Program-made: the position numbers and the translations under genes
Assembly: GCA_024276255.1 (NCBI GenBank)
Contig: JAJRXO010000405.1
Span: forward strand, 1-5,632
Direction of reading: 5' to 3'
DNA length: 5,632 bases
From: Chloroflexota bacterium
GTDB taxonomy: Bacteria > Chloroflexota > Anaerolineae > J102
Notes under the pieces: generated by a model
Seen by the model: only the letters and a program-made list of their open reading frames with translations
What the model was told of the DNA's origin: nothing
Database searches by the model: none
Part shown: piece after piece, positions 1 to 5,632 of the stretch
How positions within the stretch are numbered: position 1 is the stretch's first letter
Layout of the letters: each line of letters begins with the position of its first letter

Positions 1-2
1 CG

Positions 3-1100
3 ATTCAACAGATCCATGTTCCCCAAAACTATTGGGATAAATTGGCGGCTCTATTCGCAGCTGGCACACCTCCTGACCTGATGTACATGGGGTATCCGGA
101 GATGGCGTTCTACGCTGAAGAAGACACACTGCTTCCCCTCGACGATTATCTGGACAACGATCCCGACGTTAGCCGAGACATGTATTTCCCTGCTCTCATG
201 GAAGCCTTTACCTACGACGATGGCAAACTCTATGGTATTGCCAAAGACTGGAATACTCAGGTACTCTACTACAATAAAACTATGTTAGATGAAGCAGGAC
301 TGTCTTATCCCGATGACACCTGGACCTGGGATGATTTCCTTGCTGCTGCAAAACAACTTACGATCGATGCTAATGGTGATGGTATTGTCGATCAGTGGGG
401 TTTTGTCACCGATGTAGGAGCGAACCGTATTGGTTCCTGGATTTACGGAAATGACGGTAGTATTCTCAGTCCAGATAAGAAAACCTGCACTCTGACCGAT
501 CCCGCCTCCGTCCAAGCGCTGCAATTCGTTACCGACCTGATGTTCAAGGAAAAAGTAGCTCCCAGCAAGGTCGAGCTTGCCGAGCTCTCGGCAAAAGATA
601 CATTTGCCAACGGCAAGGCTGCGATGTACATCGTTGGCGGCTGGCGCGTGCGAGCCTTCCGTGAAATCACCGCCTTCGAATGGGACATTGCCCCCACACC
701 CAAGAGCCCCCATAGCGGCCATCGCGGCACCGTGGTAGATACTGTGGCATGGTCGATCGCCAAAAACACCGAATATCCTGAAGCTGCCTGGGAATTGGTA
801 AAATTCTTTACCGGTGAGGCTGGTCAGATGCGTATGGCCGAGGGTGGTACGGCAACACCATCTATGATCAAATACGCGCAATCGGAAGCCTTCCTCGATC
901 CCACGCAACCCCCTGCACATCGTGCTGTGCTAACAAGCTACACCGAAGATGAGATCGGTTACTATCCAGCGATTCCGAAAATGGGCGAATTCTGGGATGC
1001 CTGGAGTCAGGAATTGAACGAAATGTGGTTGGGCCGAAAGTCGGTCGAGGACAGCGTCCAGGCCTTCTGTGAGCGCATCCAACCCGCCCTACCTCAATAA
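3..1100 (+). CDS. ABC transporter extracellular sugar-binding protein, family 1 (5'-truncated by the window edge)
   Basis: This is the C-terminal 365 residues of a family 1 solute-binding protein, the extracytoplasmic subunit that captures a sugar and delivers it to an ABC permease. The reading frame is open from base 3 with no stop, so the true start, signal peptide and first beta-strand lie upstream; the TTG at 42 is an internal codon. Family hallmarks are WDKLAALFAAGTPPDL near the visible start, LLPLDDYL, the KLYGIAKDW...VLYYNK hinge region, a TWTWDDF segment, and a late FANGKAAMYIVGGW block followed by AAWELVKFFTGEAG. A DANGDG loop at 366-383 resembles the EF-hand-like calcium loops found in some family members. 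Family members are usually 400-450 residues, so roughly 60-80 are missing. The gene ends at TAA 1098-1100. No permease gene follows. The substrate cannot be read from the sequence; a mannose-containing oligosaccharide is inferred from the GH130 neighbour. Confidence 0.93.
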   Translation: MQQIHVPQNYWDKLAALFAAGTPPDLMYMGYPEMAFYAEEDTLLPLDDYLDNDPDVSRDMYFPALMEAFTYDDGKLYGIAKDWNTQVLYYNKTMLDEAGLSYPDDTWTWDDFLAAAKQLTIDANGDGIVDQWGFVTDVGANRIGSWIYGNDGSILSPDKKTCTLTDPASVQALQFVTDLMFKEKVAPSKVELAELSAKDTFANGKAAMYIVGGWRVRAFREITAFEWDIAPTPKSPHSGHRGTVVDTVAWSIAKNTEYPEAAWELVKFFTGEAGQMRMAEGGTATPSMIKYAQSEAFLDPTQPPAHRAVLTSYTEDEIGYYPAIPKMGEFWDAWSQELNEMWLGRKSVEDSVQAFCERIQPALPQ

Positions 1101-1112
1101 AACACTACTCCC

Positions 1113-1127
1113 CCCTTTCACAAAGGG
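1113..1127 (+). other. Small hairpin overlapping the 12-bp inverted repeat
   Basis: CCCTTT (1113-1118) can pair with AAAGGG (1122-1127) across a 3-base loop. The right arm shares bases 1123-1127 with the left arm of the larger inverted repeat at 1123-1163, so the two RNA structures exclude each other. The arrangement recalls alternative-fold attenuators, but no U-tract or leader peptide supports a specific mechanism. The pairing is seen directly; any function is inference. Confidence 0.35.
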
Positions 1128-1163
1128 CGCATGCCGGCGTGAGCAATTCGTGCATGCGCCCTT
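1123..1163 (+). other. Perfect 12-bp inverted repeat (stem-loop) between the binding-protein and GH130 genes
   Basis: AAGGGCGCATGC (1123-1134) is exactly complementary to GCATGCGCCCTT (1152-1163), with a 17-base loop. It begins 22 bases after the stop of the sugar-binding-protein gene and ends 17 bases before the ATG of the GH130 gene. No T-run follows on either strand, so it is not a standard Rho-independent terminator. In mRNA such a strong stem could protect the 3' end of the upstream message and reduce read-through, which would fit the usual need for more binding protein than enzyme. As DNA it could equally be a protein-binding palindrome. Its position also argues against the GH130 gene starting upstream of it. 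Confidence 0.6.
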
Positions 1164-1179
1164 CATCGTTACATCGCGT

Positions 1180-2772
1180 ATGGCAAATCATCGACAGATC
1201 GACAACAATTGGTGGTCTGCAGAATATCTTCTGCACAACAGGCAAAATGCCTACCAAACAATACGAGAAGCTTTCAACAATCAGGAATTACGACAAGCGC
1301 TGAACGCACAATTGGTGGAGGGGGCACTTATTGGTAGGGATGTGCTCCTGGGCAGAGAAGTCGTGGTGGAAAGGGGCGCAGCTATACTGGGTGCGAGCAG
1401 AATCCTGCAAGGCAAGGTAGCATCAGAGGCTGTTGTTATCGATTGTGTGGTACAGAAGCTATCTGCTCGCCCCAGAAGTCTCCTATTTCAGATCGAGCAA
1501 CTCGATGAGCAGGAAGTGGTGTCTCGTCCCAAGCGACTATTGGCCGACATTATTATTTTAGATGAAGAAATTATATGTAAAGTGAGAATTAACCTTCCTC
1601 TAGATAACACTTCAGTCAACGAAACAGTGGAAAGCAACGGTAAAAACATGACACTTGACAGGTTGATAGCGCTCTCTCAATTTAGCGCACCTTACCTGAA
1701 TGGTTCCGGTGCTCAGTTCAGACAATCTCTGGCGGCACAGTCGTTGGAGGAGATATTTGCAGACCCCGGTATCGTCGCAAGATTCGGGGATAATCCCATC
1801 CTGGAACCGATTTCCACACATCCCTGGGAATCGAAAATGGTCTACAATCCGGCAGCCATCCGCCTGGAAGGAACGACCTATATTGTGTATCGGGCCTTTG
1901 GTGACGACCATATTTCTCGCTTAGGCTTAGCCTGGAGCGACGATGGTCTGCACATCGATGGACGTTTACCACATCCCATATTCTCCCCTCAGACGACTTA
2001 CGAGTTGCCGGATCGGGCATTACAGAACCAACGGCAACGAGAAAAAGGGGGCTGCGAAGATCCGCGCCTGACTTTGATCGGAGACCGCGTTTATATGACC
2101 TATAGCGCTTATGCGAACGTCCTGCAAATCGCCTTGGCGTCTCTTGCCAAAGAGGATTTTATCGCTCTTCGCCACAGTACAGGGGCAGATATAGCTACTA
2201 AATGGAGGCGTTACGGGCCCTTATTTCCTGGACGACTGGACAGGAATGCCGTCTTATTTCCGGAAAAGATTAAGGGACAATACGTATTATTGCACCGGCC
2301 TATTATCGGCAATAGACGTGATATTGCTATTACTTTTGCCGACAGCTTGAAAGCGCCTTGGCCAGATCAATATGAGACCATCATACAAGCGCGAGCAGAC
2401 AAATGGGACTCGGAACGGGTGGGGGCTGGTACACAAGTCTTGAAGACAAGACATGGTTGGTTGCTCATCTATCATGGGGTAGGCATCAGGAGAGGGCGAC
2501 GAAGTTACATGCTGGGCGTTGCCCTGCTCGACCGAGATGATCCTCGACGCGTGCTCTATCGTTCCCCCGAACCCATATTCATTCCCAGCAAAGACTACGA
2601 ACTGTATGGCTGGGCGCCGACGGTCGTTTTTACCAATGGCGCCACTGTGAGAGGAAAAAATGCGAACGAACTGGCCGAAGACGATGACGAAATCCTGATC
2701 TATTACGGAGGCGGAGATAGAGTCATCGGCGTAGCCTGGGCGAAATTGAAAGATATCCTTCCCCTTACTTGA
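1180..2772 (+). CDS. GH130 family mannoside phosphorylase/mannosidase with N-terminal beta-helix-like extension
   Basis: Predicted 530-residue cytoplasmic protein with no signal peptide. Residues about 203-526 form a GH130 five-bladed propeller: FGDNPIL, NPAAIRLEG, IVYRAFGDD, WSDDGLHI, the GGCEDPR motif (E293-D294-P295-R296; this Asp is probably the general acid, from family knowledge), RNAVLFPEK, VLLHRP, WLLIYHGVG, ELYGW and IYYGGGD. GH130 enzymes act on beta-mannosides, most by phosphorolysis giving mannose 1-phosphate, some by hydrolysis; these motifs do not settle which. The domain alone is family length, so about 200 N-terminal residues are extra. Within them, residues 46-95 (VEGALIGRDVLLG, ERGAAILG, VVIDCVV) resemble the hexapeptide beta-helix of sugar-1-phosphate nucleotidylyltransferases, but no catalytic nucleotidyltransferase domain is present. 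The start is uncertain: the frame extends back to GTG 1069, but that overlaps the upstream gene and crosses the inverted repeat, so ATG 1180 is preferred despite lacking a clear ribosome binding site. Confidence 0.88.
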   Translation: MANHRQIDNNWWSAEYLLHNRQNAYQTIREAFNNQELRQALNAQLVEGALIGRDVLLGREVVVERGAAILGASRILQGKVASEAVVIDCVVQKLSARPRSLLFQIEQLDEQEVVSRPKRLLADIIILDEEIICKVRINLPLDNTSVNETVESNGKNMTLDRLIALSQFSAPYLNGSGAQFRQSLAAQSLEEIFADPGIVARFGDNPILEPISTHPWESKMVYNPAAIRLEGTTYIVYRAFGDDHISRLGLAWSDDGLHIDGRLPHPIFSPQTTYELPDRALQNQRQREKGGCEDPRLTLIGDRVYMTYSAYANVLQIALASLAKEDFIALRHSTGADIATKWRRYGPLFPGRLDRNAVLFPEKIKGQYVLLHRPIIGNRRDIAITFADSLKAPWPDQYETIIQARADKWDSERVGAGTQVLKTRHGWLLIYHGVGIRRGRRSYMLGVALLDRDDPRRVLYRSPEPIFIPSKDYELYGWAPTVVFTNGATVRGKNANELAEDDDEILIYYGGGDRVIGVAWAKLKDILPLT

Positions 2773-2774
2773 GC

Positions 2775-2779
2775 GAGGA
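2775..2779 (+). promoter_or_regulatory. Ribosome binding site for the glycosyltransferase gene
   Basis: GAGGA lies 3 bases before ATG 2783, directly after the TGA (2770-2772) of the GH130 gene. The spacing is short, but it is the only purine-rich site and it supports ATG 2783 as the start. Its place in the 10-base gap points to translation from a shared transcript. Confidence 0.6.
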
Positions 2780-2782
2780 AAA

Positions 2783-3970
2783 ATGCCAAACATCATCATC
2801 GTGATTCCCACCTACTGGACCTGGCCCAGCCACCGAGAGGATGGACCGGTCGAAACCTATTATGATCATCCCACCCCCGTGGATGGCAAAAGTACCCTGC
2901 CACGGCTTCTACAGAGCCTTACAGCATTAACGGGCCCAGACTTCATCGTCCTGATCCTCACGGCTACCACCCATCCCGAGCTGGAACAAACCGCCGCTGA
3001 TGCAGTCGAGAGCCTGATTGCTCCCTTCCGCACCTCCTATCCTATCATCCAGGCAACCGAAGCTGATGCCGCCCTCATCCGCCAGGATCATCCCCGTCTG
3101 GCCGCACATGTGCAAATGCGCAACTACGCCGGCGTACGCAACCTACAACTGCTGCTCTCCCATGGTCTGGGCGCCAATATCGTCATTGCCTTGGATGACG
3201 ATGAAATCGTTGCATCCGACTATCTGCAGACAGCACTCCGATCTGTGGGACGTGAACACGACAGGCAACGCGTCTTGGGTGTGGCAGGCTTCTATCTCGA
3301 TAGTGACGGTGAAGTGTTGATACCAGAACATCCCCGCGTTGGCAATATCTTTCTAGATAAACCTGCGATCATGAACGACGGTACGCGGGCAATCCTGGCT
3401 ACACCGGGGCGACTGGTTCCAACGCCGGTTGTTTTCGGGGGAAACATGGTCTTCCATAGCGATATGTTTACGCAAGTCGGTTTCGATCCGGGCATCACCC
3501 GAGGTGAAGACATCGACTACTTGATTAACGCCCGGCTGGCCGGCTTCCACTTTTGGCTGGATAAAGAGTTGGTGATCACCCATTTGCCGCCACAACATTA
3601 CCACACACCTCTCTATGTCAGGATGTCCGAAGATATACGCCGATTCATGTACGAGAAGGAGAAACTGCGCCTAGCGGCTGAACGCGGCCTTTCCAACTTG
3701 ACCCCGGCAGACCTGATGCCCTATCCCGGCTGTTTTCTCGATGACGATGTCGCCGAGCAAGCCCGTGTTGCCTTGGAGACCATCGCCAGCCAAGAATTAA
3801 AACAAGCGTACGGCGAGCCATCTGAAATTGTTGCTCAAGCCCAAGCACGAGCGCAGCAAGTTGCCCCCCATTATTTTGACTTCGCCCGATCCTGGCCGCG
3901 ATTGATGAATGCTATTGGCGAAGATCAGGCGTTACGTGAACACCTGGCAGTGCGTCTACTTCGTAAATAA
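2783..3970 (+). CDS. GT2-like glycosyltransferase (GT-A fold), cytoplasmic
   Basis: A 395-residue protein with the layout of an inverting GT-A glycosyltransferase, which moves a sugar from a nucleotide donor to an acceptor. It opens with the Rossmann-type strand IIIVIPTY (residues 4-11). The metal-binding DxD motif is seen as IALDDDEIV (Asp138-Asp140). GGNMVFHSDMF (219-229) matches the strand and helix before the acceptor site. GEDIDYLINARLAG (241-254) matches the (E/D)D region carrying the usual catalytic base. It is followed by VITHLPPQHYH, whose histidines could help bind the metal or donor. About 100 C-terminal residues are mostly helical and charged, without recognisable function. No signal peptide or membrane helix is visible, suggesting a soluble product such as a small glycoside or intracellular oligosaccharide rather than a membrane-polymer synthase. 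It starts 10 bases after the GH130 stop, so the two are very likely cotranscribed. Donor and acceptor are unknown; a mannosyl donor is inferred from the neighbour only. Confidence 0.85.
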   Translation: MPNIIIVIPTYWTWPSHREDGPVETYYDHPTPVDGKSTLPRLLQSLTALTGPDFIVLILTATTHPELEQTAADAVESLIAPFRTSYPIIQATEADAALIRQDHPRLAAHVQMRNYAGVRNLQLLLSHGLGANIVIALDDDEIVASDYLQTALRSVGREHDRQRVLGVAGFYLDSDGEVLIPEHPRVGNIFLDKPAIMNDGTRAILATPGRLVPTPVVFGGNMVFHSDMFTQVGFDPGITRGEDIDYLINARLAGFHFWLDKELVITHLPPQHYHTPLYVRMSEDIRRFMYEKEKLRLAAERGLSNLTPADLMPYPGCFLDDDVAEQARVALETIASQELKQAYGEPSEIVAQAQARAQQVAPHYFDFARSWPRLMNAIGEDQALREHLAVRLLRK

Positions 3971-3979
3971 GTCAGGAGT

Positions 3980-3996
3980 CCGACGTCCGCAGTCGG
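3980..3996 (+). other. Small GC-rich hairpin after the glycosyltransferase gene
   Basis: CCGAC (3980-3984) pairs with GTCGG (3992-3996) across a 7-base loop, starting 10 bases after the TAA at 3968-3970. There is no T-run, so it is at most a weak terminator or mRNA 3'-end structure. It could also be one copy of a dispersed short palindrome, which cannot be judged from one window. Confidence 0.35.
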
Positions 3997-4040
3997 TGGC
4001 GCTGAGGGCGTTGGCCTGGAAAAGTGACGAAACAAGCGGT

Positions 4041-4069
4041 TTGACATCTTATCAATTTCACACTACAAT
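4041..4069 (+). promoter_or_regulatory. Sigma-70-type promoter for the GntR/solute-binding-protein regulator gene
   Basis: A perfect -35 element TTGACA (4041-4046) is followed after exactly 17 bases by TACAAT (4064-4069), one mismatch from the -10 consensus. Transcription should begin near 4076-4078, giving a leader of roughly 37 bases before GTG 4114. The block is clearly AT-rich compared with the coding sequence on both sides. It gives the regulator its own promoter, separate from the upstream enzyme genes. Confidence 0.8.
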
Positions 4070-4090
4070 TATAATGTAATGACAATGTAG
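4063..4090 (+). promoter_or_regulatory. Candidate operator: repeats over the -10 element and transcription start
   Basis: CTACA (4063-4067) is mirrored by TGTAG (4086-4090). TACA (4064-4067) is also mirrored by the nearer TGTA (4075-4078), and AATGTA occurs twice, at 4073-4078 and 4084-4089, 11 bases apart or about one helical turn. GntR-family dimers bind short palindromes with GT/AC-type half sites, and a site here would block RNA polymerase. The repeats are seen directly; that they bind the regulator encoded just downstream (autoregulation) is inference. AT-rich DNA produces short repeats by chance, so confidence is limited. Confidence 0.4.
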
Positions 4091-4103
4091 CAATTCAATG
4101 ACT

Positions 4104-4110
4104 AAGGGAG
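4104..4110 (+). promoter_or_regulatory. Ribosome binding site for the regulator gene
   Basis: AAGGGAG resembles the anti-16S consensus and ends 3 bases before GTG 4114 and 9 bases before an in-frame TTG at 4120. Spacing to the GTG is short and to the TTG near the long end, so either could be used; the difference is two residues. No in-frame ATG is available nearby. Confidence 0.6.
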
Positions 4111-4113
4111 ATA

Positions 4114-5586
4114 GTGGCTTTGACCAAAATCGATCGTTCAATACCGGTTCCCGTTTACTACCAACTCAAAACCCTGCTCAAGGAGCAGATCGAAACAGGA
4201 CAATTGCGCCCCGGGGATAAGGTGCCTACCGAGGCCGAACTCTGCGAGCGTTATGCCATTAGTCGTACACCCGTACGGCAAGCGCTGCTCGAGCTCGTTC
4301 AGGAGGGTTTGCTAACGAGAAGGGCCGGGCGAGGTACTTTTGTCATTCCCGCCGATGCGGTGCAGGTCACACTGCGCATTACCGTATCGGATACGCGCTG
4401 GCAATGGCCACTCGAGGAAGCCGCCCGCCTCTGGAACCAGGAAAATCCGCAAACAAAGATCAACCTGAAATTCAGCGTTGTTCCCCTCCGCCACTTGTAC
4501 GATCACTTATCCCTGGCCGTGGCCCAGGGTCAGGCGCCTGACATCTCTGTACTCGACTCGGTTTGGGTGGCGGAATTTACCCACCGGAGTTACCTCTTGC
4601 CTCCCGATGAGCTGGATGCGGATTGGACGGCAAAGATAAAAGAGGATATCTACCCCTCTGTCCTCGCTGCCAACAGTCGCGAGGGGCACCTGTGCACGAT
4701 TCCCACCAATGCCGACACTACTGTGCTCTGGTACCGGCGCGACTGGTTTACCGCCGAAGGGCTGCAGCCACCTCGCACCTGGGCGGAATTGGTAAATCTG
4801 GGGCATCACTTTCGCCAGCGCAAAGTGCGTAGCCGCTATGGCTTAGGGCCACACCCTCTCGCCTTCGTGGGAGGGCGGGCCGGGGGCGAAACGACTACAT
4901 ATCAATTACTACCCTTCCTCTGGAGTTTTGGGGCGGATATGATCAACGAGGGCCGCGTCGTGCTCGACAGCCCCAACACAGTCGAGGCCCTTACCTTTCT
5001 CAAGGGTCTTATTCACGAAGAAAAGCTTGCTTCACCGCAAGTGGTCGATTATCACTGGAATAGCGCTGTTAAGGCTTTTGCCCGCGGGGAAGTAGCCATG
5101 GCCCTAGGTGGAACCTACGAAAACTACATCATCCGTTCTGTGGCCAACTGGGATATGGCCACCTTTCTCGACCATGTGGGCTTTGTGCCCCTGCCCGCCG
5201 GAACCAACGGCGTCCCTGCCACCCTTGTAGGCGGCATGACTTACGGCATGTATCGCCAATCGCTCCATCAGGATGAAGCTCTGGCCTTACTCAAACGTAT
5301 GGTCACACCGGAAATACTCAAGCCATTTAGCCTGAAAACGGGCCATAACAGCGCCTACAAAAGCGTATCGGCCCTGGTACGCGCCGATGAAGATGGTTTT
5401 CTGCAGCAGACAGCCCCCCTCGTTGCCCAATCGCGCAGCCGACCCTTCCTACCGTCCTATGAGCGCGTCTCCACCCATTTTCAGGAAATGATCGAGGTCT
5501 CTTTGCGTGGCCAACTCCCCTGTGCTGTGGCAGCCCGGCGTGCAGCGGAACGCATCAGCGGCGCCACCGGCGCTTTACAAGACTGA
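4114..5586 (+). CDS. GntR-family transcriptional regulator fused to a solute-binding-protein (family 1) sensor domain
   Basis: A 490-residue protein in two parts. Residues 1-78 are a typical GntR winged helix-turn-helix: PVPVYYQLKTLLKEQI, the LRPGDKVPTEAELCERYAIS turn, RTPVRQALLELVQEGLL as recognition region, and wing RRAGRGTFV. From residue 84 a full-length family 1 solute-binding domain follows, from the first strand (VTLRITV) through the AVAQGQAPDISVLDSVW, IPTNADTTVLWYRRDWF, RTWAELV, FARGEVAMALGGTY, VGFVPLPAG and EALALLKRM blocks to the usual C-terminal helices with PFLPSYERVS. There is no signal peptide and the DNA-binding end is intact, so the protein should be cytoplasmic and the binding domain should act as a ligand sensor in place of the UTRA or FCD domains usual for GntR proteins. 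It has its own promoter, and repeats there suggest autoregulation. Likely targets are the adjacent sugar genes (inference). The start is GTG 4114, or TTG 4120. Confidence 0.92.
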   Translation: MALTKIDRSIPVPVYYQLKTLLKEQIETGQLRPGDKVPTEAELCERYAISRTPVRQALLELVQEGLLTRRAGRGTFVIPADAVQVTLRITVSDTRWQWPLEEAARLWNQENPQTKINLKFSVVPLRHLYDHLSLAVAQGQAPDISVLDSVWVAEFTHRSYLLPPDELDADWTAKIKEDIYPSVLAANSREGHLCTIPTNADTTVLWYRRDWFTAEGLQPPRTWAELVNLGHHFRQRKVRSRYGLGPHPLAFVGGRAGGETTTYQLLPFLWSFGADMINEGRVVLDSPNTVEALTFLKGLIHEEKLASPQVVDYHWNSAVKAFARGEVAMALGGTYENYIIRSVANWDMATFLDHVGFVPLPAGTNGVPATLVGGMTYGMYRQSLHQDEALALLKRMVTPEILKPFSLKTGHNSAYKSVSALVRADEDGFLQQTAPLVAQSRSRPFLPSYERVSTHFQEMIEVSLRGQLPCAVAARRAAERISGATGALQD

Positions 5587-5632
5587 GCCAGCTACTCGCT
5601 CAAGAGGGGTGTGGAGGTTGCCCCCTCCCTGC
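5587..5632. other. 3' flank of the regulator gene, no gene seen
   Basis: This 46-base tail has no recognisable start or RNA gene. GGAGG (5613-5617) could pair with CCTCC (5624-5628) over a 6-base loop, but no T-run is visible before the window ends, so a terminator cannot be called. Confidence 0.5.

Noticed and set aside
42..44. TTG 42 as the start of the sugar-binding-protein gene
   Set aside because: The frame stays open to base 3 and the codons before 42 encode family-like sequence (QNYWDK), so the gene begins before the window.
285..920. A 211-codon open frame on the - strand
   Set aside because: It lies wholly inside the sugar-binding-protein gene, its translation shows no domain or believable composition, and the + strand frame has strong family motifs.
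1123..1163. Inverted repeat as a Rho-independent terminator
   Set aside because: The stem is strong, but no T-run follows on either strand and the loop is long at 17 bases.
1069..1179. GTG 1069 or GTG 1150 as the start of the GH130 protein
   Set aside because: GTG 1069 overlaps the upstream gene by 32 bases, both add residues encoded by the stem-loop region that resemble no domain, and neither has a ribosome binding site. ATG 1180 is preferred, though not proven.
1700..2020. Overlapping open frames on both strands within the GH130 gene
   Set aside because: They have no domain-like sequence and no ribosome binding site of note, and sit inside a clearly coding GH130 domain.
4070..4075. TATAAT as the -10 element of the regulator promoter
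   Set aside because: It is a perfect hexamer but lies 23 bases from TTGACA, too far; TACAAT at 4064-4069 has the ideal 17-base spacing.
4098..4100. ATG 4098 as the start of the regulator
   Set aside because: It is in a different reading frame from the GntR protein and lies before the ribosome binding site.
5613..5628. GGAGG/CCTCC hairpin as a terminator of the regulator gene
   Set aside because: The stem is only 5 bp and no T-run is visible before the window ends.

Overview
The window holds four genes, all on the + strand, built around handling of an unidentified sugar, probably a mannoside. Base composition is close to balanced and slightly GC-rich, and starts and regulatory signals look bacterial. 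The gene mix (family 1 ABC sugar-binding protein, GH130 enzyme, GT2-like glycosyltransferase, GntR regulator fused to a sugar-binding protein) would fit a carbohydrate-using member of Chloroflexota such as an Anaerolineae-type bacterium. That assignment is inference from gene content only. No RNA gene, CRISPR array, insertion sequence or phage gene was seen.

Layout. Positions 3-1100 hold the 3' part of a gene for an extracellular sugar-binding protein of an ABC importer; its start and signal peptide lie before the window. A short gap (1101-1179) carries a perfect 12-bp inverted repeat and an overlapping smaller hairpin. Next comes a two-part protein (1180-2772): a C-terminal GH130 domain (mannoside phosphorylase/mannosidase family) behind about 200 residues that include a stretch resembling the hexapeptide beta-helix of sugar-nucleotide pyrophosphorylases. 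Ten bases later a cytoplasmic GT2-like glycosyltransferase follows (2783-3970), very likely cotranscribed. A 143-base gap (3971-4113) has a small GC-rich hairpin and then a near-consensus sigma-70-type promoter with repeats over and after its -10 element. This drives the last gene (4114-5586), a GntR-type winged-helix DNA-binding domain joined directly to a complete solute-binding-protein domain with no signal peptide. The final 46 bases hold no gene.

Working model (inference). The exported binding protein captures an oligosaccharide for import. The GH130 enzyme cleaves a mannoside inside the cell, by phosphorolysis giving mannose 1-phosphate if it is a phosphorylase. The glycosyltransferase uses an activated sugar, possibly derived from that pool, to build a glycoside. 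The regulator uses a second copy of the binding-protein fold, kept in the cytoplasm, to sense a related sugar and control transcription, perhaps including its own. No ABC permease or ATPase gene is visible, so the importer must be completed elsewhere.

The most notable items are the GntR/solute-binding-protein fusion and the unusual N-terminal extension of the GH130 protein.
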